Positions 1-9,898 of a stretch of DNA of 64,000 bases are shown here, in pieces. Source of the stretch: Paragorgia papillata. Lineage: Eukaryota > Cnidaria > Anthozoa > Scleralcyonacea > Coralliidae. Within the stretch, counting starts at the first letter, position 1; the number at the start of each line of letters is the position of its first letter. The notes beneath the pieces are model-generated. The model was not told where the DNA came from. It did no database searches and saw only the letters and a program-made list of their open reading frames with translations. The DNA is taken from the NCBI GenBank assembly GCA_035771165.1, contig JAWNZC010000222.1, positions 992,001 through 1,056,000 of the forward strand, read 5' to 3'. The translations under genes and the position numbers were made by a program.

Positions 1-423
1 CATGAGTAGTTGATCAGTAACGTTGCTGACAAGGTTTGTCCATGAAGACAGAATAGACGAATTTATTACAGACGCGAAAAAATGCCGTGCTGACATCACT
101 CACATCAGTACCTTAGGAAGTTTGACTTGAAGACTAGAGACACAAGAAAGGGCCACAGTATATCAAAGAACATATACGTGCTGTTTACCTGGTAACGGCT
201 TTCTCCTTGTTTGAATAGCTTTACTTTTTGCAAGTGACCGAGTTATAGTTGATCAGCCACAGCGGCTGAAAATTGTCTTCATCATAAACATGCTTTCAAA
301 ATTCGAAGGCTTTACAATGTTTTACAACTGCACACGCCGGCGATCGCGGTAGACCTAGTACGTAAAAGATGACGAGCTATTTCAAAACAGGTTGGCCCTG
401 GCCTTGCTGCTTTACAGTCCGAC

Positions 424-985
424 TACTGCAAAATGCAAGTTTCGTTAAAACTATTCTCAGCAGTTTACCATCTTTGCTCTATCTAAAACACTGCCTACAC
501 AACACTCTAGTTTTTACTCTGATGAAGGACTCTGCTTGAAGCGTCAGTATATTTCGTTATTAGAGAGATAGTTTATAACTCATTCCTGTCCGAGGGCTTC
601 TCCAAAGGTGAATAAAATCGCCTGGCGTTAGCCAGAATAAAATACCAAAGACCAATTCGGACAGGAAAGAGTTTTAAAACTATTCTCAGCAGTTTACCAT
701 CTTTTTACTTTGCTCTATCTAAAACACTGCCTACACAACACTCTAGTTTTTAACTCTGATGAAGGACTCTGCTTGAAGCGGCAGTATTTCGTTATTAAAA
801 CTATTCTCACAATCTAAAACACTGCCTACACAGCACTCTAGTTTTTAACTCTGATGAAGGACTCTGCTCGAAGCGTCATGCAGTATTTCGTTATTAAGAC
901 TATTCTCAGCAGTTTACCATCTTTTCACTTTGCTCTATCCAAAACACTGCCTACACAGCACTCTAGTTTTTACTCTGATTTATTT
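424..985 (+). repeat. 120-bp tandem repeat in copy A
   Basis: Repeated units run from AAAACTATTCTCAGCAG through CTATCTAAAACACTG and CTCTAGTTTTTACTCTGATG to GCGTCAGTATTTCGTTATT. A full unit is about 120 bp, as measured in copy B between 5731, 5851 and 5971. Shorter units lack the middle ACCATCTTTTCACTTTGCT part. The array is broken by a MITE at 579-673. Confidence 0.85.
579..673. mobile_element. 95-bp TTAA-flanked MITE, copy 1
   Basis: Imperfect terminal inverted repeats (CTCATTCCTGTCCGA at the left, its complement TCGGACAGGAAAGAG at the right) enclose an internal AATAAAATCGCCTGGCG segment. It is flanked by ATAA (575-578) and TTAA (674-677). TTAA targets are typical of piggyBac and Kolobok transposons. 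This is a non-autonomous copy with no coding capacity. Confidence 0.75.
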
Positions 986-2205
986 TCTATTTACAAGCCT
1001 TGCCACGAATGGCAGGGAAGTCCCTGCCTCCTCCGCAGGCTCTTATAATTTTTAGGAAAATAATTCGCGTTTGTGAAGCCAGGGAACTAGCGTAGAGCGC
1101 GCGCAATGGTTGATGCCACAGAGTGGTTGCTCCATTACGTGGTCCCTATATAATATAATACAAAATGAAACCTAATGGCCAACATCAAGGCGTAAATAGG
1201 TACTCTAAGCTAAGACTATAAAACATAAATTAACAGCACATTTTAACAAGAAGACTAGATAGGAGACGGCACGATTGACATTTTACACAGACGGTTTTAA
1301 ACGTTTGTGAATTTCGACATGCTCTATCTGAAACACTGCTTACGTAACACTATACTTTTTTACTTTACTTAAAATCCATAAGAATACTTACCTTCGTAAA
1401 CAATTTAATGAAGTAAAATCATATATGTTAGTGAAATACACTGTACATGGGCTAGACACAACTGACTCTCTCTAACACAAATTATTGACAAATAGCATAT
1501 GGGGTTACTTGGCCGAGATTGGATGAAAGGCAGAAGTGTCAGCTTACTGCCAGCAAAATAACAAGGTGTTGACAGAGCGGAAAAGGAATGCCAGACGCAT
1601 TTCTTTAACCCTTATTAATTAGAAATAGTTTACACGATTATGTAGTCTATATTGGTATTTACGAGCGAGCTGTGAACTAGGTACGTGTGGAAGAGCTAGA
1701 GAGATAATCTTGTTACTCGGGCTACTCAGTACTGTGGTAGGATCTATGGCTATGCGCCTATGCCTGATCAATAGTAACCTCCTTTTGTTCGGGAACAAAA
1801 GCCCACAAGACGTCTGCGAAGGACGCTAGATCAATACTTGGTTATACGATCTTTAGATATTTACTTTGTCGGTAAAGCTGAGTGTTGTAATCTTTACTCG
1901 TTCAGCTTTGTTTTGATCTGTGTTTAGTTATCTCAGAGTGAACTGCGATTTGATAGTCTTTCAATCCCGTACCTATAACCTTTTCTGACTTTAAATATCG
2001 TTTATATAGATTGTGTTTTAAAATCGTATCCCTAAACTTTCGACCACCAAACGTTGAAACTTCCTCTGGAGCCAAAACCTTGCGGTGGCAATAATATTCA
2101 TTGAGGTGTCCAGTTGAGGCCTCGGATAGCATTAACAAGAAGACAAACAAGAAATGATACAGCTGACAGAGTTATTTTCTTTGTTACGTTGGTACATTTT
2201 TGGCA

Positions 2206-2890
2206 TAGAACTTTATTCAAACAACATAAATACCAGATTTGGTATATAAGATACATACATATAACATATAAACTAGACTACGTGTTCAACTATAAACTTT
2301 CAAAACTTGTTAAAACATTAAAACAGTATTTAGCTACCAAAGTCATAATTGTTTTGTCTTGCATAGCAATGACATACATGAAAAGGTCTTGATAGCTAAA
2401 TTTAGAAAATGAATTATTTATTTTACAGAGACTTTCCATAAAATTAACTCTAAGATCGGCGAACTTTGTGTTTCTGCATGACATTAAAAGGTGTTGTTCG
2501 TTCCCAATCTCATTTAGATCACAATGTTTGCATAATCTTAATCTTTTTTAATCTTTTTTCTTAATCTTTAAGTGTTCTTTCAAATAAAACAAACTTAACT
2601 TTCGTTTCATGTGCACTGCCTAATCTATCGCCTTCCTTTATATTCAGTAAGTTAATATTAGACATGGGCTTTGAAGGTAACAGCGGAACTTATTTGACAA
2701 GTTTATTAATACATGCATCAAATTGACAGACAAACTGGCGCCACACAGGAACACACCAAGATATCCGATGATTGTGGAATTTCCTTTGGCAGAAACCCAA
2801 TAATTGCTGCCGACCTATTCTTGACGTTGCCTCGTGCCCAGTCCTTTTTCCGAGCTATGTATAGTCGACCAGATCTCGATTTGTTAAATT
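2206..2890. other. AT-rich stretch, nothing recognised
   Basis: The sequence is AT-rich with short T-runs. Open frames are short and lack convincing codon bias or motifs. No tandem repeat, hairpin or RNA gene was recognised. Confidence 0.6.
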
Positions 2891-3304
2891 TTGCGTATGT
2901 TTGTTTGTTACGCGTCTGTCGGCATTACGTCATCCATATATGAGCTGATGGGACTCAGTGCGCATGTTCCGCTACCACGTTGCCTTCGATATTCAGAGCT
3001 TCTCGAAGTTCTTCCTCGACAGAAAATTCACGGTAAGAACAAATACATCATGTCTTTACTTTCTCGTGGAAGTATTCATCAAGGCCATGAAGGTTTCAGT
3101 GGCCAGTCTCGAGGAAAGCAGTGTTCTTTCATGAGTTTATCGGCGCTGTTAACAGCACAAACTATTCCAGTTATCGAGTGGAACTCGACAACCATTGACA
3201 ATGTCTTAGTACAAGGAGACAACATGTACTTGAATGCTTTTAACAATGATCTCATTCCTCGTGAGGGATTTCCGTCACTGATAATGTCGATAACAAGATT
3301 ATAG
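2891..3304 (+). CDS. Viral-DUB-like cysteine protease fragment (C76/Herpes_teg_N type)
   Basis: This is an open frame of about 137 codons. The useful part starts near residue 50: SRGSIHQGHEGFSGQSRG followed by KQCSFMSLSALLTAQ, then a W, and later GDNMYL. The HQG...F...RG.QC block, with Cys as the presumed nucleophile and a downstream GD..Y, resembles the N-terminal cysteine-protease (deubiquitinase-like, peptidase C76) domain known from large DNA viruses and from transposon-like cnidarian proteins. The His/Asp partners are not visible because the frame stops soon after PREGFPSL, so it is a fragment or one exon. The residues upstream of about 50 are less certain and the true start is unknown. 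It lies between the two copies of the large duplication and may be cargo of a DNA transposon such as a Helitron. Confidence 0.5.
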   Translation: MRMFVCYASVGITSSIYELMGLSAHVPLPRCLRYSELLEVLPRQKIHGKNKYIMSLLSRGSIHQGHEGFSGQSRGKQCSFMSLSALLTAQTIPVIEWNSTTIDNVLVQGDNMYLNAFNNDLIPREGFPSLIMSITRL

Positions 3305-3774
3305 ATACTGACTATTGAGCCTGAAGGAGAATCTATAACTACGTATAGATTGTTACTAGTTATATAAACTAATAGTAGTTCATGCATGACTTGTTATAAT
3401 GAGTAGCTTTTCTTTAAAGTGTTATTTCTATTATAATCGTTATTGTTAATGTTAATATTCATGCAATTTCAATGTTGATATTCAAGTGCTATTTTAGCAT
3501 TTAAATGTATTAAAGTTAAACAGATGTCTTACACATTTGTTATAATTGTTCTATGTTCATATTAAAGGTAATTTGATGCAACCATTGTGCCAATTACTTT
3601 GTGTATACATATTTTAATTGCATTTTAAATTTATTATATAGAAGCGAGTGCAAATATACAGTGACATTTTGATACCCTCACTAGTAAAGATATCGATCAC
3701 GTGACTAACCGAATTGAACTTTTATTGTGTTGTTTCTATATAATAATTATACAAAGAAAATTACACATTGGCTT
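3305..3774. other. AT-rich stretch, nothing recognised
   Basis: No coding, RNA or repeat feature was recognised. It follows the protease-like fragment and may be decayed transposon sequence or an intron. Confidence 0.5.
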
Positions 3775-3880
3775 GAAGATATGAATTTTATCTTCTTGTG
3801 GTTAAAACAATATTTTACTCATTTGCTTCCCTCTTCGTAAAATATTGTTTTCACCACTCGAAGATAAAATTCATAGCTTC
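3775..3880. repeat. Hairpin with ~43-bp arms
   Basis: The left arm (3775-3817) begins GAAGATATGAATTTTATCTT and the right arm (3838-3880) ends AAGATAAAATTCATAGCTTC, its near-perfect reverse complement; the loop is 20 bp. It is probably a small MITE. No TSD is clear. Confidence 0.8.
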
Positions 3881-4648
3881 GCGCCACCGTAACTTTAAAT
3901 ACTTTTTTTTTAATTTATTAAAATAATTTACAAAAAACCTTTTTTAAATTTTAAAGTATTATTTATAAATTCACCTGCTTCTGATCAAGCTATCAGACAT
4001 TTATGGACAAAACCATTGATGTTTAGGTGTTTTCAGTGTTGCCATAGTAACATGGCAATACCTTCGAAAAGGGTTATAATATATGGATAAAATTGACTAT
4101 TACTTGAAAATGAAATCATTGACTTTTTGTTTTGTTATTCCATAAATAAATTCAATTGTAAATATGGTACAACAAGGGAAGCACCAGCTCGTCCGCCATA
4201 ATCAGGGTTCTGGTATAAACGCCACTGCTAACAAGTAACTAATAACAAGTAACACCCTTATCCAATTTTGTACCAGGCAGCACTTCCTTGCGATAGTAAC
4301 TTCTAGTATAAAGCTCTAACTTTGTCCCAAATATTTCAGTAAATAATTTTATGCAATATGAGATCTCGGTTACCCAGACTGGCTTTTCCCAAGTTTATAG
4401 ACCGCCTTCACGCGATGCCGGTACAAACGAATATAAACGGCAGAATATCGTTATGTTCGCACAAAGCGTTTGAATTTACAACAGTTTTGAAAGTGCGTAC
4501 ACGACTGGGGAACCTTGTGGTGTCCATTCAGTATTACCAAGCCATGCGCTGTTTAAATAGCCACGTTTCGTCAAAAATCAATGGAAACGAAGAGCAATTG
4601 AAAAAAGCGTAATGCGTTCTAAGTTTACAAGTTCAGTCTTTCTGTTAA
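3881..4648. other. No recognised gene; one unassigned open frame
   Basis: The sequence is AT-rich. An 84-codon frame at 4358-4612 (+) shows no known motif and is not supported as a gene. Confidence 0.5.
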
Positions 4649-4871
4649 GCCCTAATCAAACGAGAACGCAAGTCATCGCAAGTTGGCAGTCACGCTATCT
4701 CAGCCAGCCGCTCTGAATAGTTTCCCGAAAATATCATGTACCGTGACAAAGTTAAAACTTGTTTAAAACACTCATGAAACCTTTATATTGTTAATTTGGG
4801 TGTTCGAACGACCACCACAGAAATTCTGACTGCCAACTTGGGATGACTTGCGTTCTCGATTGATTAGGGCT
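4649..4871. mobile_element. ~223-bp MITE with 45-bp TIRs in TTAA
   Basis: The left TIR starts GCCCTAATCAAACGAGAACG and runs to GTTGGCAGTCA. The right arm is its reverse complement, ending CGATTGATTAGGGC. TTAA precedes the left end (4645-4648) and follows the right end (4872-4875, one extra T). No open frame is present. TTAA flanks point to piggyBac or Kolobok mobilisation, and the family differs from the 95-bp MITE. Confidence 0.8.
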
Positions 4872-5119
4872 TTAAGGAACTTGCCTTATTGACTTAGTTA
4901 TTCGCCAATTTCCACTGGCTAGTTATTGGTATAATTGTAAAAACAATAGTTTATAAGTTCTTACCACCAAAATCAGTAGTGGTCGTCAGGTCAGACTGTT
5001 AACCCACTGTCTTCTGCGAGGTTGGCTTTGAGAGGAAGGAAGACAAGCCTAAAATGCAAAGGAATGTTAATCATGTACGTGTGAATGAAAGAATGCAGTC
5101 CGCTTTACGGCAAGTTTAT

Positions 5120-5149
5120 TACTCGGGCTACCTGTGCTAGCCGAGTCTA
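5120..5149 (+). repeat. Helentron-like 5' terminal motif
   Basis: TACTCGGGCTACC, a short spacer and TAGCCGAGTCTA form a hairpin. The same structure starts the insertion at 50234 inside a BEL/Pao integrase, also after TTTAT. It probably marks the 5' end of another copy of that family. No matching 3' end was found downstream, so the extent is unknown. Confidence 0.45.
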
Positions 5150-5720
5150 ACACAACATTGTATTATTGTATCATCCCGTCAGGCCTTACGAAACTGTAAA
5201 GGCATGTTGCGTGCTCGGTTTTTTCCAGTTATTTTGTCTTTGATCGAGTTGAGTTGAGGTGTTTTCCGACGGTATTGGTGAATTCATGAGTAGTTGATCA
5301 GTAACGTTGCTGACAAGGTTTGTCCATGAAGACAGAATAGACGAATTTATTACAGACGCGAAAAAATGCCGTGCTGACATCACTCACATCAGTACCTTAG
5401 GAAGTTTGACTTGAGGACTAGAGACACAAGAAAGGGCCACAGTATGTCAAAGAACATATACGTGCTGTTTACCTAGTAATGGCTTTCTCCTTGTTTTAGC
5501 TTTACTTTTTGCAAGTGACCGAGTTATAGTTGATCAGCCACAGCGGCTGACAATTGTCTTCATCATAAACATGCTTTCAAAATTCAAAGGCTTTACAATG
5601 TTTTACAACTGCACACGCCGGCGATCGCGGTAGACCTAGTACGTAAAAGATGACGAGCTATTTCAAAACAGGTTGGCCCTGGCCTTGCTGCTTTATAGTC
5701 CGACTACTGCAAAATGCAAG

Positions 5721-6690
5721 TTTCGTTATTAAAACTATTCTCAGCAGTTTACCATCTTTTCACTTTGCTCTATCTAAAACACTGCCTACACAGCACTCTA
5801 GTTTTTACTCTGATGAAGGACTCTGCTTGAAATGTCAGTATGTCGCTATTAAAACTATTCTCAGCAGTTTACCAACTTTTCACTTTGCTCTATCTAAAAC
5901 ACTGCCTACACAACACTCTAGTTTTTACTCTGATGAAGGACTCTGCTTGAAGCGTCAGTATTTCGTTATTAACTCATTCCTGTCCGAGGGCTTCTCCAGA
6001 GGTGAATAAAATCGTCTGGCGTTAGCCAGAATAAAATACTGAAGACCAATTCGGACAGGAAAGAGTTTTAAAACTATTCTCAGCAGTTTACCATCTTTTC
6101 ACTTTGCTTTATCTAAAACACTGCCTACACAACACTCTAGTTTTTACTCTGATGAAGGACTCTGCTTGAAGCGCCAGTATTTCGTTATCAAAACTAATCT
6201 CAGCAGTTTACCATCTTTTCACTTTGCTCTATCTAAAACACTGCCTATACACAGCACTCTAGTTTTTAACTCTGATGAGGAGCTCTGCTCGAAGCGTCAG
6301 TATTTCGTTATTAAAACTATTCTCACAATCTAAAACACTGCCTACGCAGCGCTCTAGTTTTTAACTCTGATGAAGAGCTCTGCTCGAAGCGTCAGTATTT
6401 CGTTATTAAAACTATTCTCACAATCTAAAACACTGCCTACGCAGCGCTCTAGTTTTTAACTCTGATGAAGAGCTCTGCTCGAAGCGTCAGTATTTCGTTA
6501 TTAAAACTATTCTCACAATCTAAAACACTGCCTACACAGCACTCAGTTTTTAACTCTGATGAAGGACTCTGCTCGAAGCGTCATGCAGTATTTCGTTATT
6601 AAGACTATTCTCAGCAGTTTACCATCTTTTCACTTTGCTCTATCTAAAACACTGCCTACACAGCACTCTAGTTTTTACTCTGATTTATTT
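5721..6690 (+). repeat. 120-bp tandem repeat in copy B
   Basis: Full units start at 5731, 5851 and 5971 (interrupted), followed by units after the MITE and several shortened ~72-bp units (6310-6540) that lack the CAGCAGTTTACCATC segment. Stops in every frame make it non-coding. Confidence 0.85.
5973..6067. mobile_element. 95-bp TTAA-flanked MITE, copy 2
   Basis: The TIRs are CTCATTCCTGTCCGA and TCGGACAGGAAAGAG. TTAA lies on both sides (5969-5972 and 6068-6071). Neighbouring tandem units read CGTTATTAAAACTATTC without the element, so the array itself supplies the empty site with a single TTAA. That confirms the 4-bp target duplication. Confidence 0.85.
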
Positions 6691-7899
6691 TCTATTTACA
6701 AGCTTTGCCACGAGTGGCAGGGAAGTCCCACAGAGTGGTTGCTCATTACGTGGTCCCTATACCTAATGGCCAACATCAAGGCGTAAATAGGTACTTCTAA
6801 GCTAAGACTATAAAACAAAAACTAACAGCACATTTTAACAAGAAGACTAGATAGCGGACGGCACGAGTTACATTTTACACAGACGGTTTTAAAAGTTTGT
6901 GAATTTCGATATGCTCTATCTGAAACACTGCTTACGTAACACTATACTTTTTTACTTTACTTAAAATCCATAAGAATACTTACCTTCGTAAACAATTTAA
7001 TGAAGTAAAATCATATATGTTAGTGAAATACACTGTACATGGGCTAGACACAACTGACTCTCTCTAACACAAATTATTGACAAATAGCATATGAGGTTAC
7101 TTCGCAGAGATTGGATGAAAGGCAGAAGTGTCAGCTTACTGCCAGCAAAACGAAAAGGTGTTGACAGAGCGGAAAAGGAATGCCAGATGCATTTCTTTAA
7201 CCCTTATTAATTAGAAATAGTTTACACGATTATGTAGTCTATATTGGTATTTACGAGCGAGCTGTGAACTAGGTACGTGTGGAAGTGATAGCTGGAGAGA
7301 TAATCTTGTTACTCGGGCTACTCAGTTACTGGTAGGATCTATGGCTATGCGCCTATGCCTGATCAATAGTAGCCTCCTTTTGTTCGGGAACAAAAGCCCA
7401 CAAGACGTCTGCGAAGGAGGCTAGGTCAATACTTGGTTATACGATCTTTAGATATTTACTTTGTCGGTAAAGCTGAGTGTTGTAATCTTTACTCGTTCAG
7501 CTTTGTTTTGATCTGTGTTTAGTTATCTCAGAGTGAACTGCGATTTGATAGTCTTTCAATCCCGTGCTACTGTTTAACGTTTTCTCATTTAAATATCGTT
7601 TATATAGATTGTGTTTTTAAATCGTATCCCTCAACTTTCGACCACCAAACGTTGAAACCTCCTCTGGGGCCAAAACCTTGCGGTGGCAATAATATTCAGT
7701 GAGGTGTCCAGTTGAGGCCTCGGATAGCATTAACAAGAAGACAAACAAGAACTGATACAGCTGACAGAGTTATTTTCATTGTTACGTTGGTAAATTTTTG
7801 GCATAGTGTGAACACTCGTTAAACCGTCAAGAAATTCGAAGGGGTTGTGTAAACAAACGACTTTCTGCCGTTTTTCTGAAGTAGCGCTATCGCGTGACC

Positions 7900-9145
7900 G
7901 CCAAACCCACCACTGTGAGAATCTTGTCAAGATCTTGTCTGATCTTGTAAGTTCAAATCTTATAAGATTTTTACACGTAGATCTTATAAGATTTTAGCGA
8001 GATCTTATAAGATAATTAAAGAGAAAGTACACGTTCTCTGACCAAAATAATTTGTTATCATGACTCACAAAAACTGTGGTAGACCACACTCACAAGTTTA
8101 CTAGAAGTGTTTTAGTCAAAAACTTTGTCGGAAATATAGAATTTAACGGCAAGCAGCCGTATTGGGAATTTGGGATATATCTTCATTGCAGTTGAGCCAC
8201 CGGATACCGTGTGTTTAAAGTATACCCCTGAATCGTCTGTAGGTTTGTGCCATTCACGAAACTTCTACAGTTAGATAGAGCGTTAAATTATGTACAACAT
8301 ATGTGAATTAGAAAACATGGTATAGAATAGCAACGGAGAAAAGGCTATTTGAACTGACATGAGCGCAAATATCAAATTGCATTATTACGCTATTTACTTG
8401 GCGTACGGTCAAACGCGGTCATATTTAAAAGTATATCTCTGAATCGTCTGTAGGTTTGTACCATTTGGGAAACTTGCACGGTTAGATAGAGCGTTAAATT
8501 CTAGAATAGCAACGGAAAAATATTTATTTGAACTGAGATGAGCGCAAATATCAAATTGCATTATTATGCATCACTTGGCGTACCGTCAAACGCAATCATT
8601 TTAAAGTATCCCTGAATCGTCTGTAGGTTTGTGCCATTAACGAAACTCGTACAGTTAGATAGAACGTTAAATTATGTACAAGATATGTGAATTTGAAAAA
8701 ATCGTTTAGAATAGAACCCTGAAAATCGTAGTATTTTAATCCAAAACTTTGTCGCTTCGGAGGACTTCGTGATATGGCGAACGAAATATTGTAAACACGA
8801 TCGGATTAAAAATACTCGTTTCCATCGTTCAAACTGACAGCTCGTAGGTTGACGCCAAAAAAATCTGAGCTTCGGTTGTCCCCGATCATGCCCGATTCAC
8901 TTGTCGCGCATTGTTTACAGCTACACAAAAAAGCTAACACACATACATACACACAACACGATAGCAATATATCTGCTGCGCAGATACAAAAACAAACTTT
9001 AAAATAAACAGGGAAATACAATAGAGGAGGGTAATCCTTCTAAGAGGGTAACCCTCTACCTCCATGTTAACAGGACCTATATATATTACGCTGTTGATAA
9101 CGTTCTCTGGTTTTAATATTAATTCGGGTTACGAGCTTTCGGCTA
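7900..9145 (+). repeat. Left arm of foldback element
   Basis: It is the inverse of about 9990-11796. Recognisable blocks in order are the terminal GCCAAACCC, ATCTTATAAGAT repeats (7957-8020), GTACACGTTCTCTGACC, three GTCTGTAGGTTTGTG subrepeats (8238, 8447, 8618), and GGTTTTAATATTAATTCGGG near the inner end. Differences from the right arm (missing subrepeats, indels near 9010-9090) show that the arms have aged or were rearranged. Confidence 0.8.
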
Positions 9146-9533
9146 CACACGCAAAAACGCACACTCTGTGTCAGACCTGATGCAGAATGATGTCAGATCT
9201 GTTCAGAAAAATGTAGCGACCCCTGATACAGCCTGTTGCAGTATCAGCTATGATACACCTATGATATCGTATCTGTATCATACCTGCAGCTACAACAGAC
9301 TGTTCAGAACAGATTCTGTCAAACTGTATCAGCCTGACACGGTCAGTGCTGTATATAACAGACTGAACAGGTATGTTGTCTACGGATTTGTCGCAGTCTG
9401 TTAGAAATTCCAACTAAATGTTTATACATCAGCGCTGGTACATTCTGTAGCTGTCAGGCTGTATCAAGGGTCGCTTCATTTCTCTGAACAGATCTGATAT
9501 CAGAGCTGATCAGATTGTGCGTTTTTACGTGTG
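9146..9533. mobile_element. 388-bp MITE with TA duplication, nested in left arm
   Basis: The TIRs are CACACGCAAAAACGCACA and TGTGCGTTTTTACGTGTG. TA is present on both sides (9144-9145, 9534-9535). The opposite foldback arm preserves the uninterrupted site with one TA (complement of CTGCTAGCC at 9987-9995), so the insertion and its 2-bp duplication are directly visible. This fits the Tc1/mariner group. The interior is dense in CTGATA/TATCAG and CAGATCTG words and has no real coding frame. Confidence 0.8.
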
Positions 9534-9619
9534 TACCAGACTGCAGTCTTGGACGGGTAGATTACAATGAATAGTGTGACACAAACAATGGTTTACAATT
9601 ACATACATGGCCAAAAGAA

Positions 9620-9850
9620 GTGATATATAGTGGATCAAACTATATCACATCCATAAGTGGATCAAATATCGCAAACCATGCTTGGGCGAACAATCACCGA
9701 ATAGACTTTGAAAACGGCAAGATAATTGACAAAGGCAACTATCGTCACAGAGCAACTTTAGAATCCTGGCACACCGCAATCACGAAAAACTCACACAACA
9801 ACTCAAAACATTTGCCGGAACGATACCGATTTTTAGTCAAGAAACTTTAA
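9620..9850 (+). pseudogene. GIY-YIG-type endonuclease C-terminal remnant
   Basis: The frame encodes SNIANHAWANNHRIDFENGK, then IIDKGNYRHRATLESWHTA and a tail LPERYRFLVKK. The pattern A.HA...H.IDFEN.KIID...R..LESWH matches the C-terminal part of the GIY-YIG nuclease that ends Penelope-like and related retroelement proteins. The GIY and YIG motifs and the whole reverse transcriptase are absent, so this is a captured fragment, about 60 meaningful residues long. It sits exactly in the loop of the foldback element, unlike the inverted arms around it. It could alternatively come from another GIY-YIG retroelement. Confidence 0.5.
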
Positions 9851-9898
9851 ATAACTAATGATGTAAATTAGCATTCTACTCGTAGGCGGAACTGACAC

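Larger units (their letters stand above)
1..2205 (+). repeat. Large direct duplication, copy A (left edge outside window)
   Basis: The first bases of the window recur at 5285 in the same orientation, and the match continues, with small indels and different tandem-repeat counts, to about 2205 (copy B to about 7806). Both copies end just after a TTTTTGGCATAG stretch and then diverge. It contains a 120-bp tandem repeat, a TTAA-flanked MITE, and AT-rich sequence without a recognisable gene. No terminal features of an LTR were found, so it is described only as a direct duplication. Confidence 0.85.
5285..7806 (+). repeat. Large direct duplication, copy B
   Basis: It is the same segment as 1-2205 in direct orientation. 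It is longer because its internal 120-bp array carries more units (5731-6680 versus about 470-980). The homology may begin upstream of 5285, but that part of copy A is outside the window. Confidence 0.85.

Noticed and set aside
4358..4612. 84-codon ORF as a gene
   Set aside because: No motif, no splice or promoter support, and a length expected by chance.
1..7806. LTR retrotransposon with 2.2-kb LTRs
   Set aside because: No TG...CA ends, primer-binding site, polypurine tract or gag-pol between the repeats was found.
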